From: a bacterium UBA7470
GTDB taxonomy: Bacteria > Pseudomonadota > Gammaproteobacteria > Burkholderiales > Burkholderiaceae_C
Direction: 5' to 3'
Assembly: GCA_002479815.1 (NCBI GenBank)
Contig: DLPA01000194.1
Coordinates: forward strand, 1,343 to 6,741
DNA: 5,399 nucleotides
Positions 1 to 5,077 of the stretch are shown in pieces. The notes beneath the pieces are model-generated. The model saw only the letters and a program-made list of their open reading frames with translations. It was not told the origin of the DNA and ran no database searches. Every line of letters starts with the position of its first letter. The stretch's first letter is position 1. The position numbers were made by a program, and so were the translations under genes.

Positions 1-1065
1 GCCGCGCAATTGCAACGCTTCACCCACAGTTGCTACCAAGTCGTGCCCTATGCCGAGTACGTCAGTTTGGCCGAGCGCATCAACGCCCTCGTGCCCATCA
101 GCGGCCCCACCAAAACCGCTTTCTTCTCGACGGGGGCCGAGGCCATCGAAAACGCCGTCAAAATCGCCCGCGCCGCCACAGGCCGCAGCGGGGTGATTGC
201 GTTTGGGGGCGCGTTTCATGGGCGCAGCTTGTTTGCCGTGTCGCTGACGGGTAAGGTGCAGCCCTACAAAGCGGGCTTTGGCCCCTTCCCGCCCGAGATT
301 TACCACATTCCCTTCCCCTGCCACTGCACGCCCTTGGCGCAAGTGAAGGCGGCGATGGCGCACCTGTTCAAAGCCGATATTGAGCCGCGCCGCGTGGCCG
401 CCATCGTGTTCGAGCCGGTGCAAGGCGAGGGTGGCTTCAACGTCATCCAAGCCGAAGCCGTGCGCTGGCTGCGGGCGCTGTGCGACGAGCATGGCATCGT
501 GCTGATCGCCGACGAAGTGCAAACCGGCTTTGCCCGCACCGGAAAAATGTTTGCCATGCAGCACTTTGGCGTGGAACCCGACGTGATGACGCTGGCGAAA
601 AGCATGGCGGGCGGTACGACGCTTTCTGCCGTGGTTGGACGCGCCGCCGTGATGGACGGCCCCGCGCCGGGCGGTTTGGGCGGCACGTATGCCGGACACC
701 CCTTGGCGATTGCCGCCGCGCACGCCGTGCTGGACGTGATGGCCGAAGAAGGCCTGTGCGAACGCGCCCAAGTGCTGGGCGAGCGCCTGACCACGCGCCT
801 GAACCAGTGGGCCGACACCCGCGCCTACATGGGCGAGGTGCGCGGCTTGGGCGCAATGGTGGCCTGCACCTTCGTCCAGCCCGGCACCGACACGCCCGAT
901 GCCGACCGTGCCAAACGCATCCAACAAGCCGCCTTGCAACGCGGCCTGCTGCTGCTGACCTGCGGGGTCGATGGCAACGTCATCCGCTTCCTTTTCCCGC
1001 TGACCATCGAAGACGCAGTATTTGAAGAAGGCTTGCAGGTGCTGGAAGCGGCGCTGGATGCTTAA
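1..1065 (+). CDS. gabT: 4-aminobutyrate aminotransferase, 5'-truncated by window edge
   Basis: Class III, fold-type I, PLP-dependent aminotransferase. It moves the amino group of GABA to 2-oxoglutarate, giving succinate semialdehyde and glutamate in cytoplasmic GABA catabolism. The frame is open from base 1, so the true start lies upstream. From memory of E. coli GabT (426 aa), about 70 residues are missing and 354 are present. Counting codons from base 1: the STGAEA phosphate-binding loop is at 43-48, the FHG ring-stacking segment at 72-74, and DEVQTG at 171-176 with the Asp that contacts the PLP nitrogen. The Schiff-base lysine is K200 in LAKSMAGG, and GGTYAGHP begins at 227. The C-terminal RGLGAM and VPLTIEDA-like segments (here FPLTIEDA) match the GABA branch rather than ornithine or acetylornithine enzymes. 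5-Aminovalerate aminotransferase (DavT) is a close relative and cannot be excluded. The stop is TAA at 1063-1065, with no convincing terminator directly behind it. Confidence 0.9.
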   Translation, partial: AAQLQRFTHSCYQVVPYAEYVSLAERINALVPISGPTKTAFFSTGAEAIENAVKIARAATGRSGVIAFGGAFHGRSLFAVSLTGKVQPYKAGFGPFPPEIYHIPFPCHCTPLAQVKAAMAHLFKADIEPRRVAAIVFEPVQGEGGFNVIQAEAVRWLRALCDEHGIVLIADEVQTGFARTGKMFAMQHFGVEPDVMTLAKSMAGGTTLSAVVGRAAVMDGPAPGGLGGTYAGHPLAIAAAHAVLDVMAEEGLCERAQVLGERLTTRLNQWADTRAYMGEVRGLGAMVACTFVQPGTDTPDADRAKRIQQAALQRGLLLLTCGVDGNVIRFLFPLTIEDAVFEEGLQVLEAALDA

Positions 1066-1074
1066 TCGCCCGTA

Positions 1075-1095
1075 GTGAGGCCAAAGCAGGCTCAC
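1075..1095 (+). other. Short stem-loop just after gabT
   Basis: GTGA (1075-1078) pairs with TCAC (1092-1095) and GCC (1080-1082) pairs with GGC (1089-1091). G1079 is bulged and the loop is 6 nt (AAAGCA). The stem starts 10 nt after the gabT stop, where a terminator would be expected, but A residues follow it rather than T, so it is not a canonical intrinsic terminator. Its right side overlaps the outer end of the large inverted-repeat element. It may act as a 3'-end stabiliser or be incidental. Confidence 0.3.
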
Positions 1096-1170
1096 AAAAA
1101 CCATAGTAAAAAATGTGAGCTGCTTACGCAAGTAATACGTGGCTTTTATATGATTTAATTCTTAAAAACA

Positions 1171-1193
1171 GCCATTTTTATTAAAAATTTGGC
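1171..1193 (+). other. A/T-rich hairpin inside the repeat element
   Basis: GCCA (1171-1174) pairs with TGGC (1190-1193) and TTTTT (1175-1179) pairs with AAAAA (1183-1187). The loop is ATT and TT at 1188-1189 is bulged. The same GCCA can instead pair with TGGC at 1140-1143, so two mutually exclusive local folds are possible. It probably belongs to the element's internal structure; no separate function is visible. Confidence 0.3.
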
Positions 1194-1204
1194 CTTTGCG
1201 AGGT

Positions 1205-1238
1205 AAAAAACCCGTTCCTCGGCGCTGAAAACGGGTTT
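1205..1238 (-). terminator. Intrinsic-terminator-like hairpin read on the minus strand
   Basis: AAACCCGTT (1208-1216) and AACGGGTTT (1230-1238) form a perfect 9-bp stem around a 13-nt loop. Read on the minus strand, the stem ends in AACGGG and runs directly into six T (the A-run at 1205-1210 of the plus strand), which is the usual layout of a rho-independent terminator. Read on the plus strand only three T follow before CAAC, so it is a weaker stop for gabT transcripts. No annotated minus-strand gene lies upstream of it: the next gene, ssb, is on the plus strand. It may therefore end an antisense or small RNA started within the element, act in both directions, or simply be part of the repeat. 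Confidence 0.4.
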
Positions 1239-1350
1239 CAACAGGCATTTTTTAGGATTTTTGGGCTTATTTTCAGATCAAAATCGGCCAAATCAAGCGT
1301 ATTACTTGCGTGAGCAGCTCACTTTTTTTGCTATTGATTTTTTAAGCTGC

Positions 1351-1459
1351 GATGCCTGCGTACAAAGGCTGTGTACTTGGGGTGTTTCTGGCCTAGGGAA
1401 ACGGCGGCAACTCAGGCACAATCTGTGGTTTTCATCACCTTTTTGGGGGCTGGTCTGTT
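1351..1459 (+). promoter_or_regulatory. Presumed ssb upstream/leader region
   Basis: About 110 bp lie between the right arm of the repeat element and the ssb start. ssb should need its own promoter here, because gabT is separated from it by the structured element. I find no clear -35/-10 pair; TACAAA at 1361-1366 is a possible but unsupported -10. GGGGG at 1445-1449, ten bases before the ssb ATG, is the only purine stretch able to serve as ribosome binding site, and it is atypical. No SOS (LexA) box of the CTGT-N8-ACAG type was recognised. Confidence 0.25.
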
Positions 1460-1981
1460 ATGGCATCCGTGAACAAAGTCATCCTCGTCGGCAATTGTGG
1501 CCGCGATCCTGAGATTCGTTATCTGGCATCGGGTCAAGCCGTCGCCAGCGTCAGTGTGGCGACCTCCAGCCGTCGCAAAGACCGCACCACAGGCGATATG
1601 GTGGACGATACCCAATGGCATCGCGTCACGTTTTACGACCGTTTGGCGGAGATTGCGGGTGAATACGTCAAAAAAGGCCGTCCCATTTATGTGGAAGGGC
1701 GTTTGAAGTACGGCAAATACGTGGGGCAAGACGGCATCGAGCGCAACACCACTGACATCATCGCCACCGAATTGCAATTGCTGGGGGGCCGTGAGGGGGG
1801 TGCTGTGTCTGGCGGCGGCGATGAGGGCTACGACAGTGCGCCCCCCGCACCTGCTGCGCCCGCCCGCCGTCCGGCTGCAACTGCGCGCCCCCCTGTGGCC
1901 CGCCCTCCTGCGCCCACGCCTGCCGCGCCCGCCAAATCCTCCAGTGGCTTTGACGATATGGACGACGATATTCCGTTTTGA
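1460..1981 (+). CDS. ssb: Single-stranded DNA-binding protein SSB
   Basis: Binds single-stranded DNA as a tetramer during replication, repair and recombination, and recruits partner enzymes through its C-terminal tip. The protein is 173 aa. The OB-fold runs over residues 1-109 (MASVNKVILVGN at the start, DTQWHRVTFYDRLAEIAGEY at 51-69, YVEGRLKYGKY at 77-87). A low-complexity Gly then Pro/Ala/Arg linker covers about 110-163, and the acidic tip MDDDIPF closes the protein. Against E. coli SSB as I recall it, W54 is kept (W53) and F60 becomes Y59. W40 is replaced by R39 and W88 by Y87, a pattern I associate with related betaproteobacterial SSBs. The start is fixed by the conserved MASVNKV N-terminus, since the ribosome binding site (GGGGG at 1445-1449) is weak. 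No terminator is visible in the 50 bp before the next gene. Length and tip indicate a complete, functional gene. Confidence 0.96.
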   Translation: MASVNKVILVGNCGRDPEIRYLASGQAVASVSVATSSRRKDRTTGDMVDDTQWHRVTFYDRLAEIAGEYVKKGRPIYVEGRLKYGKYVGQDGIERNTTDIIATELQLLGGREGGAVSGGGDEGYDSAPPAPAAPARRPAATARPPVARPPAPTPAAPAKSSSGFDDMDDDIPF

Positions 1982-2022
1982 GACTTCAAAATCTGGGATG
2001 ATTCAAGGCTTTATGGACTGTT

Positions 2023-2026
2023 GAGG
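2023..2026 (+). promoter_or_regulatory. Ribosome binding site deciding the lipoprotein start
   Basis: GAGG lies 5 nt before ATG at 2032. An in-frame GTG at 2029 directly precedes that ATG but would leave only 2 nt of spacing, so ATG at 2032 is the better start. Confidence 0.55.
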
Positions 2027-2031
2027 CTGTG

Positions 2032-3492
2032 ATGCGCCGTGTTTACTCTTTCTGGTGGCCCGTGTGGGGGGTGTTGGTGCTGTGGTTGACCGCTTGTGGC
2101 GGGGGCAGCGACTATGTGGGGCCAACGTCGCCCACGCCTGAGACGGGGAACAGTTTGAGTGTGGGCGGCATGAGCAGCTTGAGTTTGCTGCCTGTCGAAC
2201 TCAAACGCGTTGAGATCACGGGAGGACGTAAGCCTTACAGCGTGCTGAGTCAAAACAGTGCGGTGGTGTTGGCCTCTGTCAGCGATGCCACTCTGACCGT
2301 GGCCGCTGTGCAAAGCCATGCCGTGCCTGTGACGGTGATCGTTTCTGATGCCGTGAACAACCGCATTGCTTTGGCCGTTACCGTGGCCAGCACCGGACAG
2401 GGGCAGTTTGGTGTTTCGCCCGAGCGTTTGTCCCTTGCACCAGGCAGCACCGCCAGTGTGAGTCTGACAGGAGGCACGCCACCCTTCACGGCCGTGGCCG
2501 CGAATGAGGCGCAAGTGGCGGTGTCCACCGCTGGCGCTGCGGTGTCGGTGACAGGCTTGCAAGAAACAGTGGAAGTGTTGGTCCGCGTGACGGACAGTCA
2601 AGGCCTGAGCCGTTCTTTGCCCGTGACGGTGGCGGCCAATGTGGGCAGCGCACCGAATGCACCGCTGTTTTCGAATGTACCGGCACAGTTGATGTTGCCT
2701 CCCCAGTCCAGTCGCACCTACACCATCGGTGGTGGCACACCGCCATACAGCGTCACCACATCACAAGGTGGTGTGCTCAATCCTAGTCTGCGTGGTACGG
2801 CGTTGGTGTTGCAAACGGGGCAAGTGGGTACCGCGCAGTTGACTGTGGTCGATGCCGCAGGCGCCCGCTTGCTGTACGCGGTGCAAGTCCAAAGCAGTCC
2901 GTCGCCCTTGGCGTTGTCGGCATCGGAATTTTCCGACAAGTTGGGCGCGCAGATGACGGTGTGGGTCTCAGGCGGACGGCCCCCCTACACGGTGAGCACG
3001 ACGGGCAGCGTGCGCGCCACCACGGTGCAAAGCGACAACTCTATTGCGCTGGAGTTGACGGCGGTGGGCAGCGGTTCGGTCACGGTGTTCGATGCGAACC
3101 TCAACAAAGTCTCCATGACCACCTTGGCGGCTGCCACGGCGTTGTCCAATGTCTTTGGCTTGTCGCCTGCACGGGTGACGATTTCTGAAACGTTGGCCAC
3201 CGACACCAGCGGTGTATCGCAAGCGACGGTGATTCCTTTTCGCCTGACCAAAGCAGAGCCGCCTGTGAGTGTGTTCTCCAGTCACCCGAATTTGCTCATG
3301 CCCACAGTCACCGGTAATTTTGTGCAAGTCAGCACGCCCGTCAGGGACGGCAGAGCCATCCCGCCCTGTGTGGACGGCGATGTCACCGTCACCATCACCG
3401 TGATTGACTCCGTGGGGCAAAGCGCCTCCAGTCAAGTCATGGTGTTGAATTCGGGCAGTTGCAGCACAAGCACAGTGCCCACCACCAGGTAG
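2032..3492 (+). CDS. Predicted lipoprotein with about five Ig-like repeats
   Basis: I do not recognise a named family for this 486-aa protein. Residues 1-22 form a lipoprotein signal: two Arg, then a Trp/Val/Leu-rich core and the lipobox LTAC, so Cys22 is the predicted lipidated residue, followed by GGGSD. The rest is built of repeats of roughly 80-90 residues, each with a GG-x-x-PY motif: GGRKPY (64-69), GGTPPF (147-152), GGTPPY (234-239), GGRPPY (314-319) and a degenerate AEPPV (409-413). Each repeat ends in a V-x-V-x-D-x-x-G/N type strand, such as VTVIVSDAVNN, VEVLVRVTDSQG and VTVTITVIDSVG. This pattern suits bacterial Ig-like beta-sandwich domains. The protein is Ser/Thr/Val rich with few charged residues; the last repeat has two cysteines (446 and 477) that could form a disulfide. 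The predicted location is anchored in the outer membrane, facing periplasm or surface. It follows ssb by 50 bp with no visible terminator. A structural or adhesive role is possible but not shown. Confidence 0.85.
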   Translation: MRRVYSFWWPVWGVLVLWLTACGGGSDYVGPTSPTPETGNSLSVGGMSSLSLLPVELKRVEITGGRKPYSVLSQNSAVVLASVSDATLTVAAVQSHAVPVTVIVSDAVNNRIALAVTVASTGQGQFGVSPERLSLAPGSTASVSLTGGTPPFTAVAANEAQVAVSTAGAAVSVTGLQETVEVLVRVTDSQGLSRSLPVTVAANVGSAPNAPLFSNVPAQLMLPPQSSRTYTIGGGTPPYSVTTSQGGVLNPSLRGTALVLQTGQVGTAQLTVVDAAGARLLYAVQVQSSPSPLALSASEFSDKLGAQMTVWVSGGRPPYTVSTTGSVRATTVQSDNSIALELTAVGSGSVTVFDANLNKVSMTTLAAATALSNVFGLSPARVTISETLATDTSGVSQATVIPFRLTKAEPPVSVFSSHPNLLMPTVTGNFVQVSTPVRDGRAIPPCVDGDVTVTITVIDSVGQSASSQVMVLNSGSCSTSTVPTTR

Positions 3493-3496
3493 GATT

Positions 3497-3952
3497 TCAA
3501 AGGGGCGAACGCACCGGTGGCTGCCCCATGTCGTCCCCGTCCACATACCACCAACGCCTCTCTTCTAGAACGAAGCGGCTGCGTTCTTCTAGGCGTTGGC
3601 CTTTGCCTTGCCAGCGGGAGCGGGCCACGAAGCGCACTTGGGCGTGCGTGGCATCGACCGTGTGATGCGCGAGCACTTGCAGGCCCAGCCACTTCAATTG
3701 AGGGTCTAGCGTCAAGTCGGTGGGGCGGGTGCTGGCGTGCCACGTCGCCAGCAAATAATCGTGCAGTCCCAAAACGAAGGCGCTGTAGCGCGAGCGCATC
3801 AGGCTTTCGGCATCGGGCGCGGGGGAGCCGGCGTGCCAGCGTCCACAGCACTCGCCATAGCTCGACGGGCGTGGGCTGCGCCGACTGGGGTGTGCGCGCC
3901 CACAGGGACAAGCATCGGCGGCGGTGACCGAAGCGAAACGGGCGCTGCTCAT
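3497..3952 (-). CDS. ychJ: YchJ-family (UPF0225) SEC-C zinc-binding protein
   Basis: A 151-aa protein of the YchJ/UPF0225 family: an N-terminal SEC-C zinc motif followed by a small NTF2-like domain. The molecular function of the family is not settled. Visible landmarks are CPCG at residues 15-18 and CCGRWHAG at 35-42, the likely zinc ligands, then the family signature LMRSRYSAFVLGLHDYLLATWH. WLGLQVL, the SRWQGKG..LEERSRFV segment and the WWYVDGD closing strand follow. The spacing between the two cysteine pairs is about nine residues longer than in E. coli YchJ as I recall it. The C-terminal second SEC-C motif of the E. coli protein is absent. The ATG at 3952 overlaps the TGA of the upstream rhodanese (ATGA), implying translational coupling. 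A longer frame reaches back to 4177, but that part is out-of-frame rhodanese sequence. The stop lies 4 bp from the end of the convergent lipoprotein gene, with no clear terminator between. Confidence 0.85.
   Translation of the reverse strand: MSSARFASVTAADACPCGRAHPSRRSPRPSSYGECCGRWHAGSPAPDAESLMRSRYSAFVLGLHDYLLATWHASTRPTDLTLDPQLKWLGLQVLAHHTVDATHAQVRFVARSRWQGKGQRLEERSRFVLEERRWWYVDGDDMGQPPVRSPL
3551..3599. other. Stem-loop within the 3' part of ychJ
   Basis: CCAACGCC (3551-3558) pairs with GGCGTTGG (3592-3599) and AGAACG (3567-3572) pairs with CGTTCT (3582-3587). These are separated by unequal internal loops, with a 9-nt terminal loop. On the minus strand it comes from two copies of an LEER-coding segment, each using the rare-looking CTA leucine codon. 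It lies about 60 nt past the stop of the convergent lipoprotein gene, so it could also form in that gene's read-through transcript. No T-run follows on either strand, so I do not call it a terminator. Confidence 0.35.
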
Positions 3953-4371
3953 GTGCGGTGGCAAGCTTGGGCGTGTTCGGCCAAGGTTTGCGTGGCGTGC
4001 CCCTGCTTTTTCCATGCGCCAAAGCCGCCGTCGATGTGGGCCACGTTTTGCATGCCCATGCGTTGCAGGGTTTGCGTGGCCAAGGCGCTGCGCCAGCCTG
4101 CGCCACAAAACAGCACAAAGGTCTTGCTGTCGTCGCCAAACACGGGTTTGTAGTAGGGCGATGCGGGATCGACCCAAAACTCCAACATCCCACGGGGGGC
4201 GTGGACGCAGCCGGGTATCGTGCCCTCGCGCTCCAACTCGCGCACGTCACGTAGGTCCACCAACTGCACCTGCGGATCGTTCAGGCGCTGCGCGGCTTGT
4301 GCCACCGACCAGGTGTCCACTTCGGTCATGGCTTGATCGACCAGTGCGCGAAATCCAAGCGTAATGGGCAT
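3949..4371 (-). CDS. Single-domain rhodanese-like sulfurtransferase
   Basis: A 140-aa single rhodanese domain protein, predicted cytoplasmic as no signal peptide is seen. Rhodaneses carry sulfane sulfur as a persulfide on an active-site cysteine. The CH2A-type strand QLVDLRDVRELEREGTIPGCVHAPRGM (residues 36-62) is present. The active loop is C89-G-A-G-W-R94 followed by SA, matching the CxxxxR pattern, and the domain closes with HIDGGFGAWKKQG. The catalytic Cys is intact, so activity is plausible; substrate and acceptor cannot be read from the sequence. Extra cysteines occur at 55 and 137. A strong Shine-Dalgarno (GAGGAGA) sits 8 nt before the ATG. The stop TGA overlaps the ATG of the YchJ-family gene, so the two form an operon, with this gene first. 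It is divergent from the small membrane-protein gene at 4542. Confidence 0.9.
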   Translation of the reverse strand: MPITLGFRALVDQAMTEVDTWSVAQAAQRLNDPQVQLVDLRDVRELEREGTIPGCVHAPRGMLEFWVDPASPYYKPVFGDDSKTFVLFCGAGWRSALATQTLQRMGMQNVAHIDGGFGAWKKQGHATQTLAEHAQACHRT

Positions 4372-4378
4372 GAGCGTG

Positions 4379-4385
4379 TCTCCTC
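4379..4385 (-). promoter_or_regulatory. Strong ribosome binding site of the rhodanese gene
   Basis: The minus strand reads GAGGAGA. Its core GAGGAG ends close to 8 nt before the ATG at 4371, which supports that start. It is the strongest Shine-Dalgarno in the window. Confidence 0.75.
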
Positions 4386-4541
4386 AATCAGGAAATATAA
4401 AAGCCGCACTTTAGCCCACCCATCACAGCAAGGCCAGCCAGCCCCAGCGTCTTTGCGCATGGTAGGCCCGTGGTGATTTCCTGAAATAATAGCGGCTGGC
4501 GCTTGTTGTGTGGGCGCTGGAAACGTGTTTAGGCTTACTTT
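4386..4541. promoter_or_regulatory. Divergent intergenic region with a 9-bp inverted repeat
   Basis: This region separates the rhodanese-ychJ unit (minus) from the membrane-protein gene (plus) and must hold the outward promoters unless genes are read from afar. TCAGGAAAT (4388-4396) and ATTTCCTGA (4476-4484) are exact inverted copies about 80 bp apart, one near each side. Next to them lie AT-rich stretches able to act as -10 boxes: TATATT on the minus strand (4394-4399) and AATAAT on the plus strand (4485-4490). No good -35 partner was found for either. The repeats could be operators, or part of duplicated promoter sequence; this is inference. Confidence 0.35.
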
Positions 4542-5018
4542 ATGTTCAATTCATCTGCGGTGAAGCAAGTGGTGGTTCCTTTAGGCGTGTTGGCCTTGTT
4601 GGTGGTGGCGTGGCGCAATGCGGGGTGGAGTGGGATTGCCTTGGTCGGCGGGGGTTTGGTGATGTGGGGTTTGTTGCACGTCACGCGCTTGGTGACGGTG
4701 TTTCGGCGGGCTTCTGAGCATCCCAAGGGCTGGGTGGACAGTGCGGTGATGCTCCAGTCCCAGCTCAAAGTCGGCATGGGCTTGTTGGATGTGCTGGCGC
4801 GGACACGCGCCTTGGGGGTGTTGGTGTCGCCACAAGGCGAGCAGCCCGAGGTGTATCGCTGGACGGACAACGGCGGGGCATGGGTGGATGGCACCTTCAC
4901 CAAAGGCCGCTTGACAGCGTGGGCGATGCAGCGCGCGCCTGAGCCGTCGGCCTTGCCTGCGGTGCTGGATGAGACAAAACCCGACAACGAGGCTTCAAGC
5001 CCAGTGGCAGGGTCGTAA
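4542..5018 (+). CDS. Small two-helix membrane protein, function unknown
   Basis: A 158-aa protein. Two hydrophobic helices are visible at residues 9-24 (VVVPLGVLALLVVAW region) and about 29-48 (GIALVGGGLVMWGLLHV region), separated by a short RNAGW turn. A soluble tail of about 105 residues follows, beginning with basic residues (VFRRASEHPKGW), so the tail is probably cytoplasmic. The tail includes MLQSQLKVGMGLLDVLARTRALG and a YRWTDNGGAWVDGTFTKGRLTAW strand-like segment. I recall similar small membrane proteins beside ilvE in other Burkholderiales, sometimes labelled glycerate kinase with little justification; nothing here looks like a kinase. A weak AGG at 4531-4533 lies 8 nt before the ATG. 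The stop is 66 bp before ilvE on the same strand, so co-transcription is possible. Confidence 0.75.
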   Translation: MFNSSAVKQVVVPLGVLALLVVAWRNAGWSGIALVGGGLVMWGLLHVTRLVTVFRRASEHPKGWVDSAVMLQSQLKVGMGLLDVLARTRALGVLVSPQGEQPEVYRWTDNGGAWVDGTFTKGRLTAWAMQRAPEPSALPAVLDETKPDNEASSPVAGS

Positions 5019-5020
5019 AA

Positions 5021-5044
5021 TCGACAGGTTTGACTCCCTGTTGA
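5021..5044 (+). other. Stem-loop between membrane gene and ilvE
   Basis: TCGACAGG (5021-5028) pairs with CCTGTTGA (5037-5044) with one G-U pair and an 8-nt loop, starting 3 nt after the upstream stop. CCCAGC follows instead of a T-run, so it is not a standard terminator. It could modulate read-through from the upstream gene into ilvE, protect a 3' end, or be incidental. Confidence 0.35.
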
Positions 5045-5072
5045 CCCAGCGCCTACCGATATTCATACCCCA

Positions 5073-5077
5073 AAGGA
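5073..5077 (+). promoter_or_regulatory. Ribosome binding site of ilvE
   Basis: AAGGA with 7 nt spacing to ATG at 5085. It selects this ATG over the internal in-frame ATG at 5106. Confidence 0.75.

Larger units (their letters stand above)
1086..1350. repeat. ~265-bp AT-rich inverted-repeat (MITE-like) intergenic element
   Basis: The left arm (1090-1139) is matched by the reverse complement of 1298-1347, with about 43 of 50 positions pairing. The inner 32 bp (1108-1139 against 1298-1329) pair at 30 of 32. With a single-base gap the arms extend to GCAG (1086-1089) and CTGC (1347-1350). A second, inner inverted pair is ATTTGGCC (1187-1194) and GGCCAAAT (1286-1293). Local hairpins sit between the arms: TGGC plus TTTTA-type pairing at 1140-1174, GCCA/TGGC with TTTTT/AAAAA at 1171-1193, and the stem at 1208-1238. 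The stretch is clearly more AT-rich than the genes on either side and encodes no plausible protein. I see no target-site duplication. The arm sequence, with AGCTGCTT..GCAAGTAATACG, resembles from memory dispersed intergenic repeats of Comamonadaceae genomes, but that is recollection and not a search. It could be a non-autonomous transposon relic, a BIME/REP-like repeat, or a structured RNA region between gabT and ssb. Confidence 0.65.

Noticed and set aside
1066..1459. Target-site duplication or transposase remnant for the inverted-repeat element
   Set aside because: The flanks outside 1086 and 1350 share no convincing direct repeat, and no transposase-like peptide was seen in any frame, so I call it a repeat rather than an insertion sequence.
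1261..1512. 83-codon plus-strand frame across the right arm of the element into ssb
   Set aside because: It has no good start context, low-complexity composition, and overlaps ssb out of frame; it looks like chance.
1412..1777. 121-codon minus-strand frame opposite ssb
   Set aside because: It is antisense to a clearly conserved gene and no recognisable protein features are present.
2029..2034. GTG at 2029 as start of the lipoprotein gene
   Set aside because: It leaves only 2 nt after the GAGG ribosome binding site; the adjoining ATG at 2032 has workable spacing.
3953..4177. Longer start for the YchJ-family gene (frame open to 4177 on the minus strand)
   Set aside because: The extra 75 residues are out-of-frame rhodanese sequence with no family similarity; the ATG at 3952 sits in the ATGA overlap and begins just before the CPCG motif.
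3432..4250. 272-codon minus-strand frame spanning ychJ and the rhodanese gene
   Set aside because: It is an out-of-frame shadow: Arg/Pro/Ala-rich translation typical of GC-rich alternative frames, while the other two frames carry complete family signatures.
5041..5069. TTGACC (5041-5046) with CATACC (5064-5069) as ilvE promoter
   Set aside because: The -10 is poor and the implied start would be within or just before the ribosome binding site, leaving almost no leader.
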